From Cylindrospermum sp. NIES-4074 (lineage in GTDB: Bacteria; Cyanobacteriota; Cyanobacteriia; Cyanobacteriales; Nostocaceae), in contig AP018269.1 in NCBI GenBank assembly GCA_003994795.1, forward strand, positions 6,165,687 to 6,229,686: 64,000 nucleotides of DNA, written 5' to 3'. The notes under the pieces are model-generated. The model saw only the letters and a list, made by a program, of their open reading frames with translations. It ran no database searches and was not told where the DNA came from. Of this stretch, positions 24,540 through 32,435 are shown one piece after another. Position numbers and translations under genes: made by a program. The first letter of the stretch is position 1. Each line of letters opens with the position of its first letter.

Positions 24540-26066
24540 ATGAGCCTCTGCATCCGTCCCAACTGCCCAAACCCTCAAAATCCCGACAATATCCTATTTT
24601 GCCTAGCTTGTGGTTCAGAATTGCTCCTAGAAGGACGGTATCGAGTAGCTAGCATTCTGGGTGGTGGTGGCTTTGGCAAAACATTTGCGGTGAGTGATGC
24701 GCGAAGCAACACAACCAAAGTTCTGAAAGTCCTCATCAACGAGCATCCCAAAGCAGTAGAGTTATTTCAGCGAGAAGCAGAAGTTCTGGCTCGGTTAAAT
24801 CATCCTGGTATTCCCAACGTCGATACAGATGGATACTTTACCTTTTTTCCCCACAGTAGCCAGGAACCATTGCACTGTCTGGTGATGGAGAAAATTGAGG
24901 GTTTGGATTTAGAAAAATATTTGAGACAAAGAGGCGATCGCCCCATTGATCAAAAAATGGCAGTTCAATGGTTGACGGAAATAGTCACCATACTGCAAAA
25001 AGTTCATGAGCAAAACTTTTTCCATCGCGACATAAAACCACCCAACATCATGCTCAGAGCAGATGGACGTTTAGCATTAATTGACTTTGGCACAGCACGA
25101 GCAGTTACAGGAACTTACGTCGCAAAACAAGCTATTGGGCAGGTTACAGGGGTCATTTCCGCAGGTTACACACCCTCAGAGCAAATCAATGGTCAAGCTG
25201 TACAACAATCTGATTTCTTTGCTTTGGGACGCACCTTTGTTTATTTACTCACAGGAAAAGACCCAAGTCACTTTTATGATCCTATAAATGATGTCCTAAG
25301 CTGGCGTGATCATGCTACTCACATCTCACCCCAATTCGCCGATTTACTTGATCAGATGATGGCGCGTTTAGTAAGTCAACGCCCTCAAAATGCAGAAGTG
25401 ATTTTGCAAAGTTTAGCAAATATTAACCAGTCTTCTCAACTAGGTTCTACACCAACTCAACCAACGGCTGTTCCTAGAGTTCCTCCTACTCAGCCAGTTA
25501 CCCACCAACCACCAGTATCTTCACAAATTGCCCCAAATTTTGGAGCCAGCCCCTTAGTTGCCCAAGTTAGCTCATCACCGGGAAATAAAACTAATGTGGC
25601 ACTGATTATTGGTTTAGGTTGTTTTCTCCCATTTGTTGGTTTATTTCTACTGATAGGTGCTATAGCTTTACCATCATTTTTAAATCAGGCAAACAAAGCT
25701 AAACAATCAGAGGCTAAAACCTATATTGGGTCAATGAATAGAGCGCAACAAGCATATTTTCTGGAGAACAATAAATTTTCTTCAACCATTGCTGAATTGC
25801 AACTTGGTATTAAATCGGAAACTCAAAATTATTCATATAGTGTTAATGTCATTAACCCAAAACAGTCTGTGAGATTAACTGCTAAAGCAAAAGTATCAGG
25901 ACTCAAGAGTTATACAGGTGCAGTATTTGTCCAAAATGCTAAAGAGTTTCTGACAATTGCTGGAACTTGCGAGACAACTGCACCATCACAAACACCTCCT
26001 AATATGCCTGAATTGGTTAAGGGTGCTATTCAGTGTCCCGCTGGTTCTCAATCCTTAGCCAGATAA
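24540..26066 (+). CDS. Ser/Thr kinase with zinc ribbon and C-terminal pilin-like domain
   Basis: A 508-residue protein. Residues 4-24 form a zinc ribbon (C-x4-C and C-x2-C). The kinase domain (about 31-300) has the glycine loop GGGGFGKTF, K63 in VLKVL, catalytic HRDIKPPNIM (H162, D164) and DFGTA (D182), so it should be active. A Pro-rich linker leads to one membrane helix (NVALIIGLGCFLPFVGLFLL) and then a domain like type IV pilins (KAKQSEAKTYIGSMNRAQQA, LENNKFSSTIAELQLGIKSE). The pilin GFTLIE peptidase site is absent, so it stays membrane-anchored. First of three tandem paralogues and the only one with a full kinase. Confidence 0.85.
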   Translation: MSLCIRPNCPNPQNPDNILFCLACGSELLLEGRYRVASILGGGGFGKTFAVSDARSNTTKVLKVLINEHPKAVELFQREAEVLARLNHPGIPNVDTDGYFTFFPHSSQEPLHCLVMEKIEGLDLEKYLRQRGDRPIDQKMAVQWLTEIVTILQKVHEQNFFHRDIKPPNIMLRADGRLALIDFGTARAVTGTYVAKQAIGQVTGVISAGYTPSEQINGQAVQQSDFFALGRTFVYLLTGKDPSHFYDPINDVLSWRDHATHISPQFADLLDQMMARLVSQRPQNAEVILQSLANINQSSQLGSTPTQPTAVPRVPPTQPVTHQPPVSSQIAPNFGASPLVAQVSSSPGNKTNVALIIGLGCFLPFVGLFLLIGAIALPSFLNQANKAKQSEAKTYIGSMNRAQQAYFLENNKFSSTIAELQLGIKSETQNYSYSVNVINPKQSVRLTAKAKVSGLKSYTGAVFVQNAKEFLTIAGTCETTAPSQTPPNMPELVKGAIQCPAGSQSLAR

Positions 26067-26214
26067 TTTTCTCAAGTGTGCGATCGCCCTTGGCGGGGCG
26101 TAGCCCATCGCGTACCCGCCTGCCGGAGGCGATATCGCGCTGATTTGTGTTTTTATTTTAGATTATCAGTAAAGCAAGCTAAAATATAAGACAAATCTGT
26201 TACCTGCCAACACA

Positions 26215-26967
26215 ATGAGCCTCTGCATCAATCCTAAATGCCCAAACGCCCAAAATCCTGACAATATCCTATTCTGTCAAACTTGTGGTTCAGAATTGCT
26301 CCTAGAAGGAAGGTATCGAGTCGCTAGCATTCTGGGTAGTGGTGGTTTTGGCAAAACATTTGCGGTGAGTGATGCGCGAAGCAACACAACCAAAGTCTTG
26401 AAAGTCCTCCCACCAGTATCTTCAACAATTGCCCCAAATTTTGGAGCCAGCCCCTTAGTTGCCCAAGGTAGCTCATCACCGGGAAAGAAAACTAATGTGG
26501 CACTGATTATTGGTTTAGGTTGTTTCCTACCATTAGTTGGTTTATTTCAACTGCGGGCTGCTATAGCTTTACCATCACTTTTAAATCAGGCGAGTAAAGC
26601 TAAACAGGCAGAGGCTAAAAACTATATTGGGACAATGAACAGAGCGCAACAAGCATATTTCCTGGAGAACGGAAAATTTGCTTCAACAATTTCAGAATTG
26701 CAACTTGGTATTAAATCGGAAACTACAAATTATTCATATAGTGTTAATGTTATTAACCCAAAACGGTCTGTGAGATTAACTGCTAAAGCAAAAAACTCAG
26801 GAATCAAGAGTTACACTGGTGCAGTTTTTGTTCAAAACGCTAAAGAGTCTTTTACAATTGCTGGAGTTTGTGAGACAAATGCACCCTCACAAACACCTCC
26901 CAGTATGCCTCAATTCGTTAAGGGCATCATTCGGTGTCCCGCTGGTTCTCAATCCTTAGCCAGATAA
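26215..26967 (+). CDS. Kinase-deleted paralogue: zinc ribbon plus pilin-like domain
   Basis: A 250-residue paralogue of the gene at 24540. It keeps the zinc ribbon, glycine loop and beta-3 lysine (TKVLKVL) and then jumps directly to PPVSSTIAPNFG, the linker before the membrane helix. About 270 residues, including the whole HRD/DFG core, are missing by an in-frame deletion. The pilin-like domain is complete (SKAKQAEAKNYIGTMNRAQQ and the C-terminus PAGSQSLAR). It can have no kinase activity. Intact reading frame and start suggest it is still translated and under selection, or only recently formed. It could act as a non-catalytic partner of the full kinase. Confidence 0.75.
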   Translation: MSLCINPKCPNAQNPDNILFCQTCGSELLLEGRYRVASILGSGGFGKTFAVSDARSNTTKVLKVLPPVSSTIAPNFGASPLVAQGSSSPGKKTNVALIIGLGCFLPLVGLFQLRAAIALPSLLNQASKAKQAEAKNYIGTMNRAQQAYFLENGKFASTISELQLGIKSETTNYSYSVNVINPKRSVRLTAKAKNSGIKSYTGAVFVQNAKESFTIAGVCETNAPSQTPPSMPQFVKGIIRCPAGSQSLAR

Positions 26968-27167
26968 TCTCCTAAAATGTGCGATGGGCTACGCCCCGCC
27001 AAGGGCGATCGCTATTTTGAACGAGTGGTAAAGTGCGATCACCTACGGTGGGGCGTAGCCCATCGCGTACCCGCCCGCTGGAAGCGATCGCGCTGATTTG
27101 TGTTTTTCTTCTAGATTATCAGTAAATCAAGCTAAAATATCAGGCAAATCTGTTACCTACCAACAAG

Positions 27168-28190
27168 ATGAGCCTCTGCATCCATCCCAAGTGCTCAAAC
27201 CCCCAAAATCCTGACAATAGCCCATTTTGTCTGGCTTGTGGTTCAGAATTGCTCCTAGAAGGACGGTATCGAGTAACTAGCATTCTGGGTGGTGGAGGCT
27301 TTGGTAAAACATTTGCGGTGAGTGATGCGCGCAGCAACACAACCAAAGTCCTGAAAGTCCTCATCGACGAACATCCCAAAGCAGTAGAGTTATTTCAGCG
27401 AGAAGCAGAAGTTCTAGCTCGGTTAAATCATCCTAGTATTCCCCAAGTCGATACAGATGGATACTTTACCTTTTTCCCGCGCAATAGCCAGGAACCATTG
27501 CACTGTCTAGTGATGGAGAAAATTGAAGGCTTAGATTTAGAACAATATTTGAGACAAAGAGGCGATGGTTCTACACCAACTCAACCAGCTACTGTTCCTA
27601 GAGTTCCTCCTACTCAGCCAGTTACCCACCAACCACCAGTATCTTCACAAATTGCCCCAAATTTTGGAGCCAGCCCCTTAGTTGCCCAAGTTAGCTCATC
27701 ACCGGGAAAGAAAACTAATGTGGCACTGATTATTGGTTTAGGTTGTTTTCTCCCATTAGTTGGTTTATTTCTAGTGATAGCTGCTATAGTTTCACCATTA
27801 CTTTTAAATAGTACAGGCAGAGTTAAACAACCAGAGCCTAAACAGTATGTTGGGATAATGAACAGAGTGCAGCAAGCATATTTTCTGGAGTACAATAAAT
27901 TTGCTTCAACAATTTCTGAATTGCAACTCGGTATTAAACCAGAAACTCCAAATTATTCATATAGTGTTAATGTTGTTAACCCAAAACAGTCTGTGCTATT
28001 AACTGCTAAAGCGAAAGTATCAGGACTCAAGAGTTATACAGGTGCAGTATTTGTCCAAAATGCTAAAGAGTCTCTGACAATTGCTGGAACTTGCGAGACA
28101 ATTGCACCCTCACAAACGCCTCCTAATATGCCTGAATTGGTTAAGGGCACTATTCAGTGTCCCGCTGGTTCCCAATCCTTAGCTAGATAA
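27168..28190 (+). CDS. Partly kinase-deleted paralogue with pilin-like domain
   Basis: A 340-residue paralogue. It keeps the zinc ribbon and the kinase N-lobe up to YLRQRGD, then continues at GSTPTQPATVPRVPP, the Pro-rich linker. The deletion removes about 170 residues, including HRD, DFG and the activation segment. The membrane helix and pilin-like domain follow intact. Endpoints differ from those in the 26215 copy, so two independent deletions made two different shortened forms, both in frame. Downstream lies a WD40 fragment (28244-28378). Confidence 0.75.
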   Translation: MSLCIHPKCSNPQNPDNSPFCLACGSELLLEGRYRVTSILGGGGFGKTFAVSDARSNTTKVLKVLIDEHPKAVELFQREAEVLARLNHPSIPQVDTDGYFTFFPRNSQEPLHCLVMEKIEGLDLEQYLRQRGDGSTPTQPATVPRVPPTQPVTHQPPVSSQIAPNFGASPLVAQVSSSPGKKTNVALIIGLGCFLPLVGLFLVIAAIVSPLLLNSTGRVKQPEPKQYVGIMNRVQQAYFLEYNKFASTISELQLGIKPETPNYSYSVNVVNPKQSVLLTAKAKVSGLKSYTGAVFVQNAKESLTIAGTCETIAPSQTPPNMPELVKGTIQCPAGSQSLAR

Positions 28191-28243
28191 TCTCCTAAAG
28201 TGTGCGATGGCGTACGCACCCGCCAAGCATCGCTTAAATTGTG

Positions 28244-28378
28244 ATAAGCAATAGACAAGAAATTTACACCGTCAACGCTCATTTAGGTAGTGTAAATGCA
28301 GTCACATTTAGCCCAGATGGTCAGTTTCTGATTAGTGGCGGTAAAGACAGTACAATCAGGGTTTGGCAAATTAATTAA
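28244..28378 (+). pseudogene. Single WD40 blade remnant
   Basis: Read in the frame ending at TAA 28376-28378: ISNRQEIYTVNAHLGSVNAV, then TFSPDGQFLISGGKDSTIRV and WQIN. This is one C-terminal WD40 blade with the typical HxxxVxxVxFSPDG and GGxDxTIRVW pattern, with no start codon. It is probably what remains of a kinase-WD40 or WD40 protein gene that was mostly deleted. Confidence 0.75.
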
Positions 28379-28517
28379 ATATTTTGTAAAATCTTCCCTT
28401 GCTTTTCTTTCTTCTCTTTGCGCCCTTTGCGTTCTTTGCGGTTCGTTAAAAAATCCTTTTCACAACTCAGATAATACTGCTATAGTTACAATTCTCAAAC
28501 CCCAATCACACCCCATC

Positions 28518-28997
28518 ATGACCAACATACCCCAACCCGGACAACCAGCACCAGACTTCTCCACCCCCGACGAAAACGACAACCCAGTCACCCTCAACGA
28601 CTTCAGCAATAACTGGGTTATCCTCTACTTCTACCCCAAAGACGATACCCCCGGCTGCACCACAGAAGCAAAAGACTTTACCGACTTATATCAAGAATTC
28701 AGCCAACTAGACGCGAAAATCTTAGGCGTAAGTCCAGATTCTACTAAAACCCATTGCAAATTTATTAATAAACATAACTTGTCAATCACCCTTTTAAGTG
28801 ACCCAGAACATCAACTCACAGAAGCTTATGGTGCTTGGCGTTTAAAGAAATTTATGGGTAAAGAATATATGGGTGTTGCTCGCTCAACTTTTTTGATTTC
28901 ACCAGATAAAATTATTGCTTATACTTGGCCCAACGTCAAAGCCAAAGGTCATGCTCAAGCAGTATTAACCAAATTGAAAGAATTAGCAGCCAAATGA
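28518..28997 (+). CDS. Peroxiredoxin of the BCP/PrxQ family
   Basis: Reduces hydroperoxides with electrons from thioredoxin, in the cytoplasm. The start is placed at 28518 (MTNIPQPGQPAPDFSTPDEN), because the longer upstream reading is repeat sequence. Residues 40-51 are PKDDTPGCTTEA with peroxidatic C47. The resolving Cys usual five residues later is Lys here (K52), so this is a one-Cys type PrxQ unless C80 (KTHCKF) serves. RSTFLISPDKIIAYTWPNV is the usual C-terminal motif. Monocistronic, 159 residues. Confidence 0.92.
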   Translation: MTNIPQPGQPAPDFSTPDENDNPVTLNDFSNNWVILYFYPKDDTPGCTTEAKDFTDLYQEFSQLDAKILGVSPDSTKTHCKFINKHNLSITLLSDPEHQLTEAYGAWRLKKFMGKEYMGVARSTFLISPDKIIAYTWPNVKAKGHAQAVLTKLKELAAK

Positions 28998-29029
28998 AGT
29001 TTAAAGGTGTTGTTTACATACATTTTGCA

Positions 29030-29150
29030 TTCAGCGGCTAGAAGTCGGAGCTACAAAGACAAAACCCACCTGTGCGGTTTTCAAACTCTTTATAAGTTCG
29101 CGTGGCATACTTCGTTTGTGTACCTGTAAACTCCGCGATTTCTAATCGCC
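29030..29150. repeat. Degenerate dispersed repeat
   Basis: Text such as 'agcggctagaagtcggagct' and 'actccgcgatttctaatcgcc' matches the intergenic double-hairpin family seen at 3911-3963. It fills most of the gap between the peroxiredoxin gene and the nuclease-like gene. Confidence 0.5.
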
Positions 29151-29199
29151 AAGGGTGCATATTTTATATAATAGTAATATTATCTCTATTCTATTCATT

Positions 29200-29986
29200 A
29201 TGGTTCAATTCCTTCAAGCGCAAAATGTAGGTATTGCCTATTTAGAAGAAAGATTCGGTCTGCAACAAGCTGAGAATGAAGATTTTTTTACAGAGTGGTT
29301 TGACAATCTCCCAGAAATTACAGAATTAGAAAAACAATATCTAGATAGAGTTAAAGCTAATTTTTTCAGCTTAATTAAGCGTCCGCCAATTTTAGAAAAT
29401 GCTGTAAAAATGGTAGTATTATCTCCCTTGCTAGATTTGTCCGGTTTTTATCGCCATCCTTTCCATATTGCCACAGAAGAATCTATAGAAATTAGTGAAG
29501 AAATAATTATAGATATTCAAGAGAATACAGAAGAAATTAAAGAAATCATCAAAGGCGAAATTGACGTACTAGTTCTTCAGCATCAGCTATGGTTAATAGT
29601 CATTGAGGCTAAAAGGTCTAGCTTCTCTTTAGCTAAAGCAATTCCCCAAGCGCTTACTTATATGCTGGCTAATCCTAAGCCTAATAATTCTATATATTCA
29701 TTGGTAATAAATGGAGAAGATTTTCAATTCATCAAAATAACACAACAAGATAAGCCAATTTACGCTTTATCTGATAGATTCTCGTTATATCGACGGGAAA
29801 ATGAACTATATCAGGACTTACGCAACTGGCACATTAGTAGGGTGCGTCAGATGTCAAAAATCTGTTTATTTGCCAGATTTATCGAGTCTGACGCACCCTA
29901 CAATCGATGTTTATTATGACACTTGCGTAAGTCCTATATATAAAGTTCTACAAATCTTGAAAAAACTAGGTCAAATCTTGAGTTAA
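29200..29986 (+). pseudogene. HsdR_N-like nuclease gene interrupted near its end by a MITE
   Basis: Start MVQFLQAQNVGIAYLEERFG at 29200 (an upstream ATG at 29155 adds 15 unlike residues). The body resembles cyanobacterial proteins with a type I restriction HsdR N-terminal-like nuclease domain: VKMVVLSPLLDLSGFYRHPF, GEIDVLVLQ with D122, and LIVIEAKR with E136 and K138, the D...ExK nuclease pattern. At YRRENELY the frame enters a 125-base MITE and ends at 29919. After the MITE the original last residues (KVLQILKKLGQILS, stop at 29986) are still readable in another frame. So the last 14-15 residues are replaced by MITE-encoded ones; the nuclease core is untouched, so activity may remain. Confidence 0.8.
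29812..29936. mobile_element. MITE of the AGGACTTAC family, 125 bp
   Basis: Ends C-AGGACTTACGCAA and TTGCGTAAGTCCT-A, with 13-bp perfect inverted repeats. Flanked by the 5-base duplication TATAT (29807-29811 and 29937-29941). A second inverted pair, AGGGTGCGTCAGA and TCTGACGCACCCT, lies inside. The 63620 element has the same inner pair, so they are the same subfamily. Confidence 0.85.
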
Positions 29987-29988
29987 TT

Positions 29989-31161
29989 ATGTCTAATCGC
30001 CCTATTTACCTGGATTGTCACGCTACCACACCCGTAGATGAACGGGTACTAGCAGCAATGATTCCCTACTTCACAGAAAAATTTGGCAACCCAGCCAGTG
30101 TTAATCATGTTTACGGTTGGGAAGCAGAAGCGGCTGTTAAACAAACGCGGGAAATTTTAGCCGCAGCTATTAACGCCACACCAGAAGAAATTGTTTTTAC
30201 TAGTGGCGCAACAGAAGCTAATAATTTAGCTATTAAAGGTGTAGCTGAAGCTTATTTTTCCAAAGGTCAGCATATTATTACAGTTGCCACTGAACATGGT
30301 GCTGTTCTCGATCCTTGTAAATATTTAAAAAGCCTTGGGTTTGAAATTACAATCTTGCCAGTCAAGAAAGATGGGTTAATTGACTTAACAGAATTAGAAA
30401 AAGCTTTGCGTCCTGACACCATTTTAGTATCGGTGATGGCAGCAAATAATGAAATTGGCGTTTTACAACCTTTAGCTTCAATTGGGGAAATCTGCCGCGA
30501 TCGCCAAATCACCTTTCACACAGACGCCGCTCAAGCAATTGGTAAAATTCCCCTGGATGTGCAAGCAATGAAAATTGACTTGATGTCCCTCACAGCACAT
30601 AAGGTATACGGGCCTAAAGGCATCGGGGCGCTATACGTCCGCAGACGCAACCCCAGAGTCCAAATTGCACCCCAGCAACATGGAGGTGGACATGAGCGGG
30701 GGATGCGTTCTGGAACTTTGTACACACCGCAAATTGTCGGTTTTGGTAAAGCTGTAGAAATTGCCTTGACAGAACAAGCAACAGAAATCCAACGCCTTAC
30801 GGAACTCAGAGAAAGATTGTGGTTACAGCTTTCCACCTTGGAAGGAGTGCATCTCAACGGACATCCTACCCAGCGACTAGCAGGAAACTTGAGTATCAGT
30901 GTGGAGGGGGTGGATGGTGCCGCACTTTCGCTAGGATTGCAGCCAGTAATGGCGGTGTCTTCTGGTTCTGCTTGCTCATCGGCGACCACTGCACCCTCCC
31001 ATGTTCTCACCGCACTAGGACACTCAGAACAGCTAGCTTATGCCTCAATCCGCTTTGGTATTGGGCGTTTCAACACCGTAGCGGAGATTGATCAAGTTGC
31101 ACAACAGGCGATCGCTACTATTCAAGGTTTACGCAAGCAGAAGACCCTGGTACAGCAATAA
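29989..31161 (+). CDS. Cysteine desulfurase, IscS/NifS type
   Basis: PLP enzyme that takes sulfur from cysteine for Fe-S clusters and other sulfur uses. Evidence: IYLDCHATTPVDERVLAAMI at the start, HTDAAQAIGKIPLD, PLP lysine K205 in SLTAHKVYGPKG and the active-site loop SSGSACSSATTAPSHVL with catalytic C329. The loop is of the group I (IscS/NifS) type rather than SufS. 390 residues, usual length. A hairpin follows the stop. The nfu-like scaffold gene is 12 kb away, so no operon link. Cyanobacteria have several paralogues, so I cannot say which this is. Confidence 0.92.
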   Translation: MSNRPIYLDCHATTPVDERVLAAMIPYFTEKFGNPASVNHVYGWEAEAAVKQTREILAAAINATPEEIVFTSGATEANNLAIKGVAEAYFSKGQHIITVATEHGAVLDPCKYLKSLGFEITILPVKKDGLIDLTELEKALRPDTILVSVMAANNEIGVLQPLASIGEICRDRQITFHTDAAQAIGKIPLDVQAMKIDLMSLTAHKVYGPKGIGALYVRRRNPRVQIAPQQHGGGHERGMRSGTLYTPQIVGFGKAVEIALTEQATEIQRLTELRERLWLQLSTLEGVHLNGHPTQRLAGNLSISVEGVDGAALSLGLQPVMAVSSGSACSSATTAPSHVLTALGHSEQLAYASIRFGIGRFNTVAEIDQVAQQAIATIQGLRKQKTLVQQ

Positions 31162-31180
31162 ATTCAAAATTGAATTTTTG
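31161..31180. terminator. Hairpin after the cysteine desulfurase gene
   Basis: AATTCAA / TTGAATT stem (31161-31167 and 31170-31176) followed by TTT on the plus strand; serves both converging genes. Confidence 0.65.
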
Positions 31181-31181
31181 T

Positions 31182-32171
31182 TCAATAAGGACTTGAGCTA
31201 ATCCTTCCCTGCTTAACGCTGCGGAGATAGTACCCCGATATCGGTCGATTTTTCAGGTTGAATGTACCACCATTCCTAACTTTCCAAATCTTGTAGTTAG
31301 AAAATGTCAGCGGAGTTCGGGGTTCGCATACTTCCGGCTTGTGATCGCCAAGTACAAAGTAAGCTGAACCCTTACCCATAACTTTAGCTAAACCGTTTCT
31401 ATCTACAACCAGCGAAGTACCTTCACTTACAGCAATACCCAAAGCACTTTTCGACACACCATCCTTAATTTGACGGGCAATGAAAGCCATCAAGCGTCCC
31501 ATTCTATCCCGTTTGTCGAAATGTGTATCGATAATAGTGTTGTCGAGATTTCTCCAGGTAAAAAAGTTGTAAGTAAAGGTAATATCTCGGTAGGGATCTT
31601 GGAGCGCATCCCTAGCGTCAACACTGTTTTCACAAGCATTAAAAATGTACTCACCTTGAATCATTGCACCCGCGCTAGTGCCACCAATACCACCACCTTT
31701 TTTGTAAACTGACTCAACCGCTGTTTTCAGCTTGGTATCTTTCCAATTGCGGATGTATTTACATTGGTCACCACCTGCAAAGAAAATCACTTCCGCATTC
31801 TTTACCTTATTCACAACCTCAGCTTTGTTGGCATCTTCTCTGTTGCTAATCACAAGAGTTTCCACCGAGTCTACTCCCTTCATGGAATAAATTGGCGGAT
31901 TGTAGCCATCAGTGCCAGAAGCCCGAATCACCACCACATCAACCTTGGTAGCACAGTTAGTACACCCGCGCACCTGGTTAATCATCCACTGAATCGCCTC
32001 ATCCACATCGGGGCCACCTCCGCCCAAGTTCAAGACAGGGCCAGCTAAGGGGGGATTGACATCAGCCGCGTTGCCCTTTAGGTGGCGCTTTCCCCTTGCC
32101 TCCACAGAGTATGTCAGCAAGCCAGCCACAATCAACAACAGCGCCACCCCAATCTGGAACAACTTTGTCAT
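31182..32171 (-). CDS. Secreted cyanophycinase-like peptidase (family S51)
   Basis: A 329-residue exported protein. The start at 32171 is chosen because GAGGG lies 7 bases upstream and it gives a clean signal peptide (MTKLFQIGVALLLIVAGLLT). The nucleophile motif is GGTSAGAM with Ser 166 and FFAGGDQ precedes it, the pattern of S51 peptidases (cyanophycinase CphB, peptidase E). AVSEGTSLVVD is another family stretch. Cyanophycinase cuts the storage polymer cyanophycin, but the usual cytosolic enzyme has no signal peptide; this one may act outside the cell or in the periplasm, and its substrate is uncertain. Confidence 0.8.
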   Translation of the reverse strand: MTKLFQIGVALLLIVAGLLTYSVEARGKRHLKGNAADVNPPLAGPVLNLGGGGPDVDEAIQWMINQVRGCTNCATKVDVVVIRASGTDGYNPPIYSMKGVDSVETLVISNREDANKAEVVNKVKNAEVIFFAGGDQCKYIRNWKDTKLKTAVESVYKKGGGIGGTSAGAMIQGEYIFNACENSVDARDALQDPYRDITFTYNFFTWRNLDNTIIDTHFDKRDRMGRLMAFIARQIKDGVSKSALGIAVSEGTSLVVDRNGLAKVMGKGSAYFVLGDHKPEVCEPRTPLTFSNYKIWKVRNGGTFNLKNRPISGYYLRSVKQGRISSSPY

Positions 32172-32345
32172 CAGCTTGCCCTCTAGATTGAACTGCATTT
32201 ATAGTTCAATCTCGCATCTGAGGCTAGGATTTCAAAGCGTACAGGGTTTGTAACCAGATAATGGGGCATTGGGCAATGGTAATTAATTATTCTTTACTAA
32301 CGTAAATTACTAATTATGAAGACGCAATAGGAAAAAGGCAAAAGG

Positions 32346-32432
32346 CAAGAGTAACTATTACCCATTACCCATTACCCATTACCCATTACCCATTACCTAT
32401 TACCCATTACCCATTACCTATTACCCATTACC
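32346..32432. repeat. Heptamer tandem repeat TTACCCA
   Basis: About twelve copies of TTACCCA/TTACCTA, ending four bases before the stop codon of the GH13 gene. One of several such tracts here. Confidence 0.9.
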
Positions 32433-32435
32433 CAA

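Noticed and set aside
32346-32432. Possible CRISPR-like array
   Set aside because: The repeats are 7 bases long with no spacers; it is a simple tandem heptamer tract, as are the other tracts. No cas genes are present.
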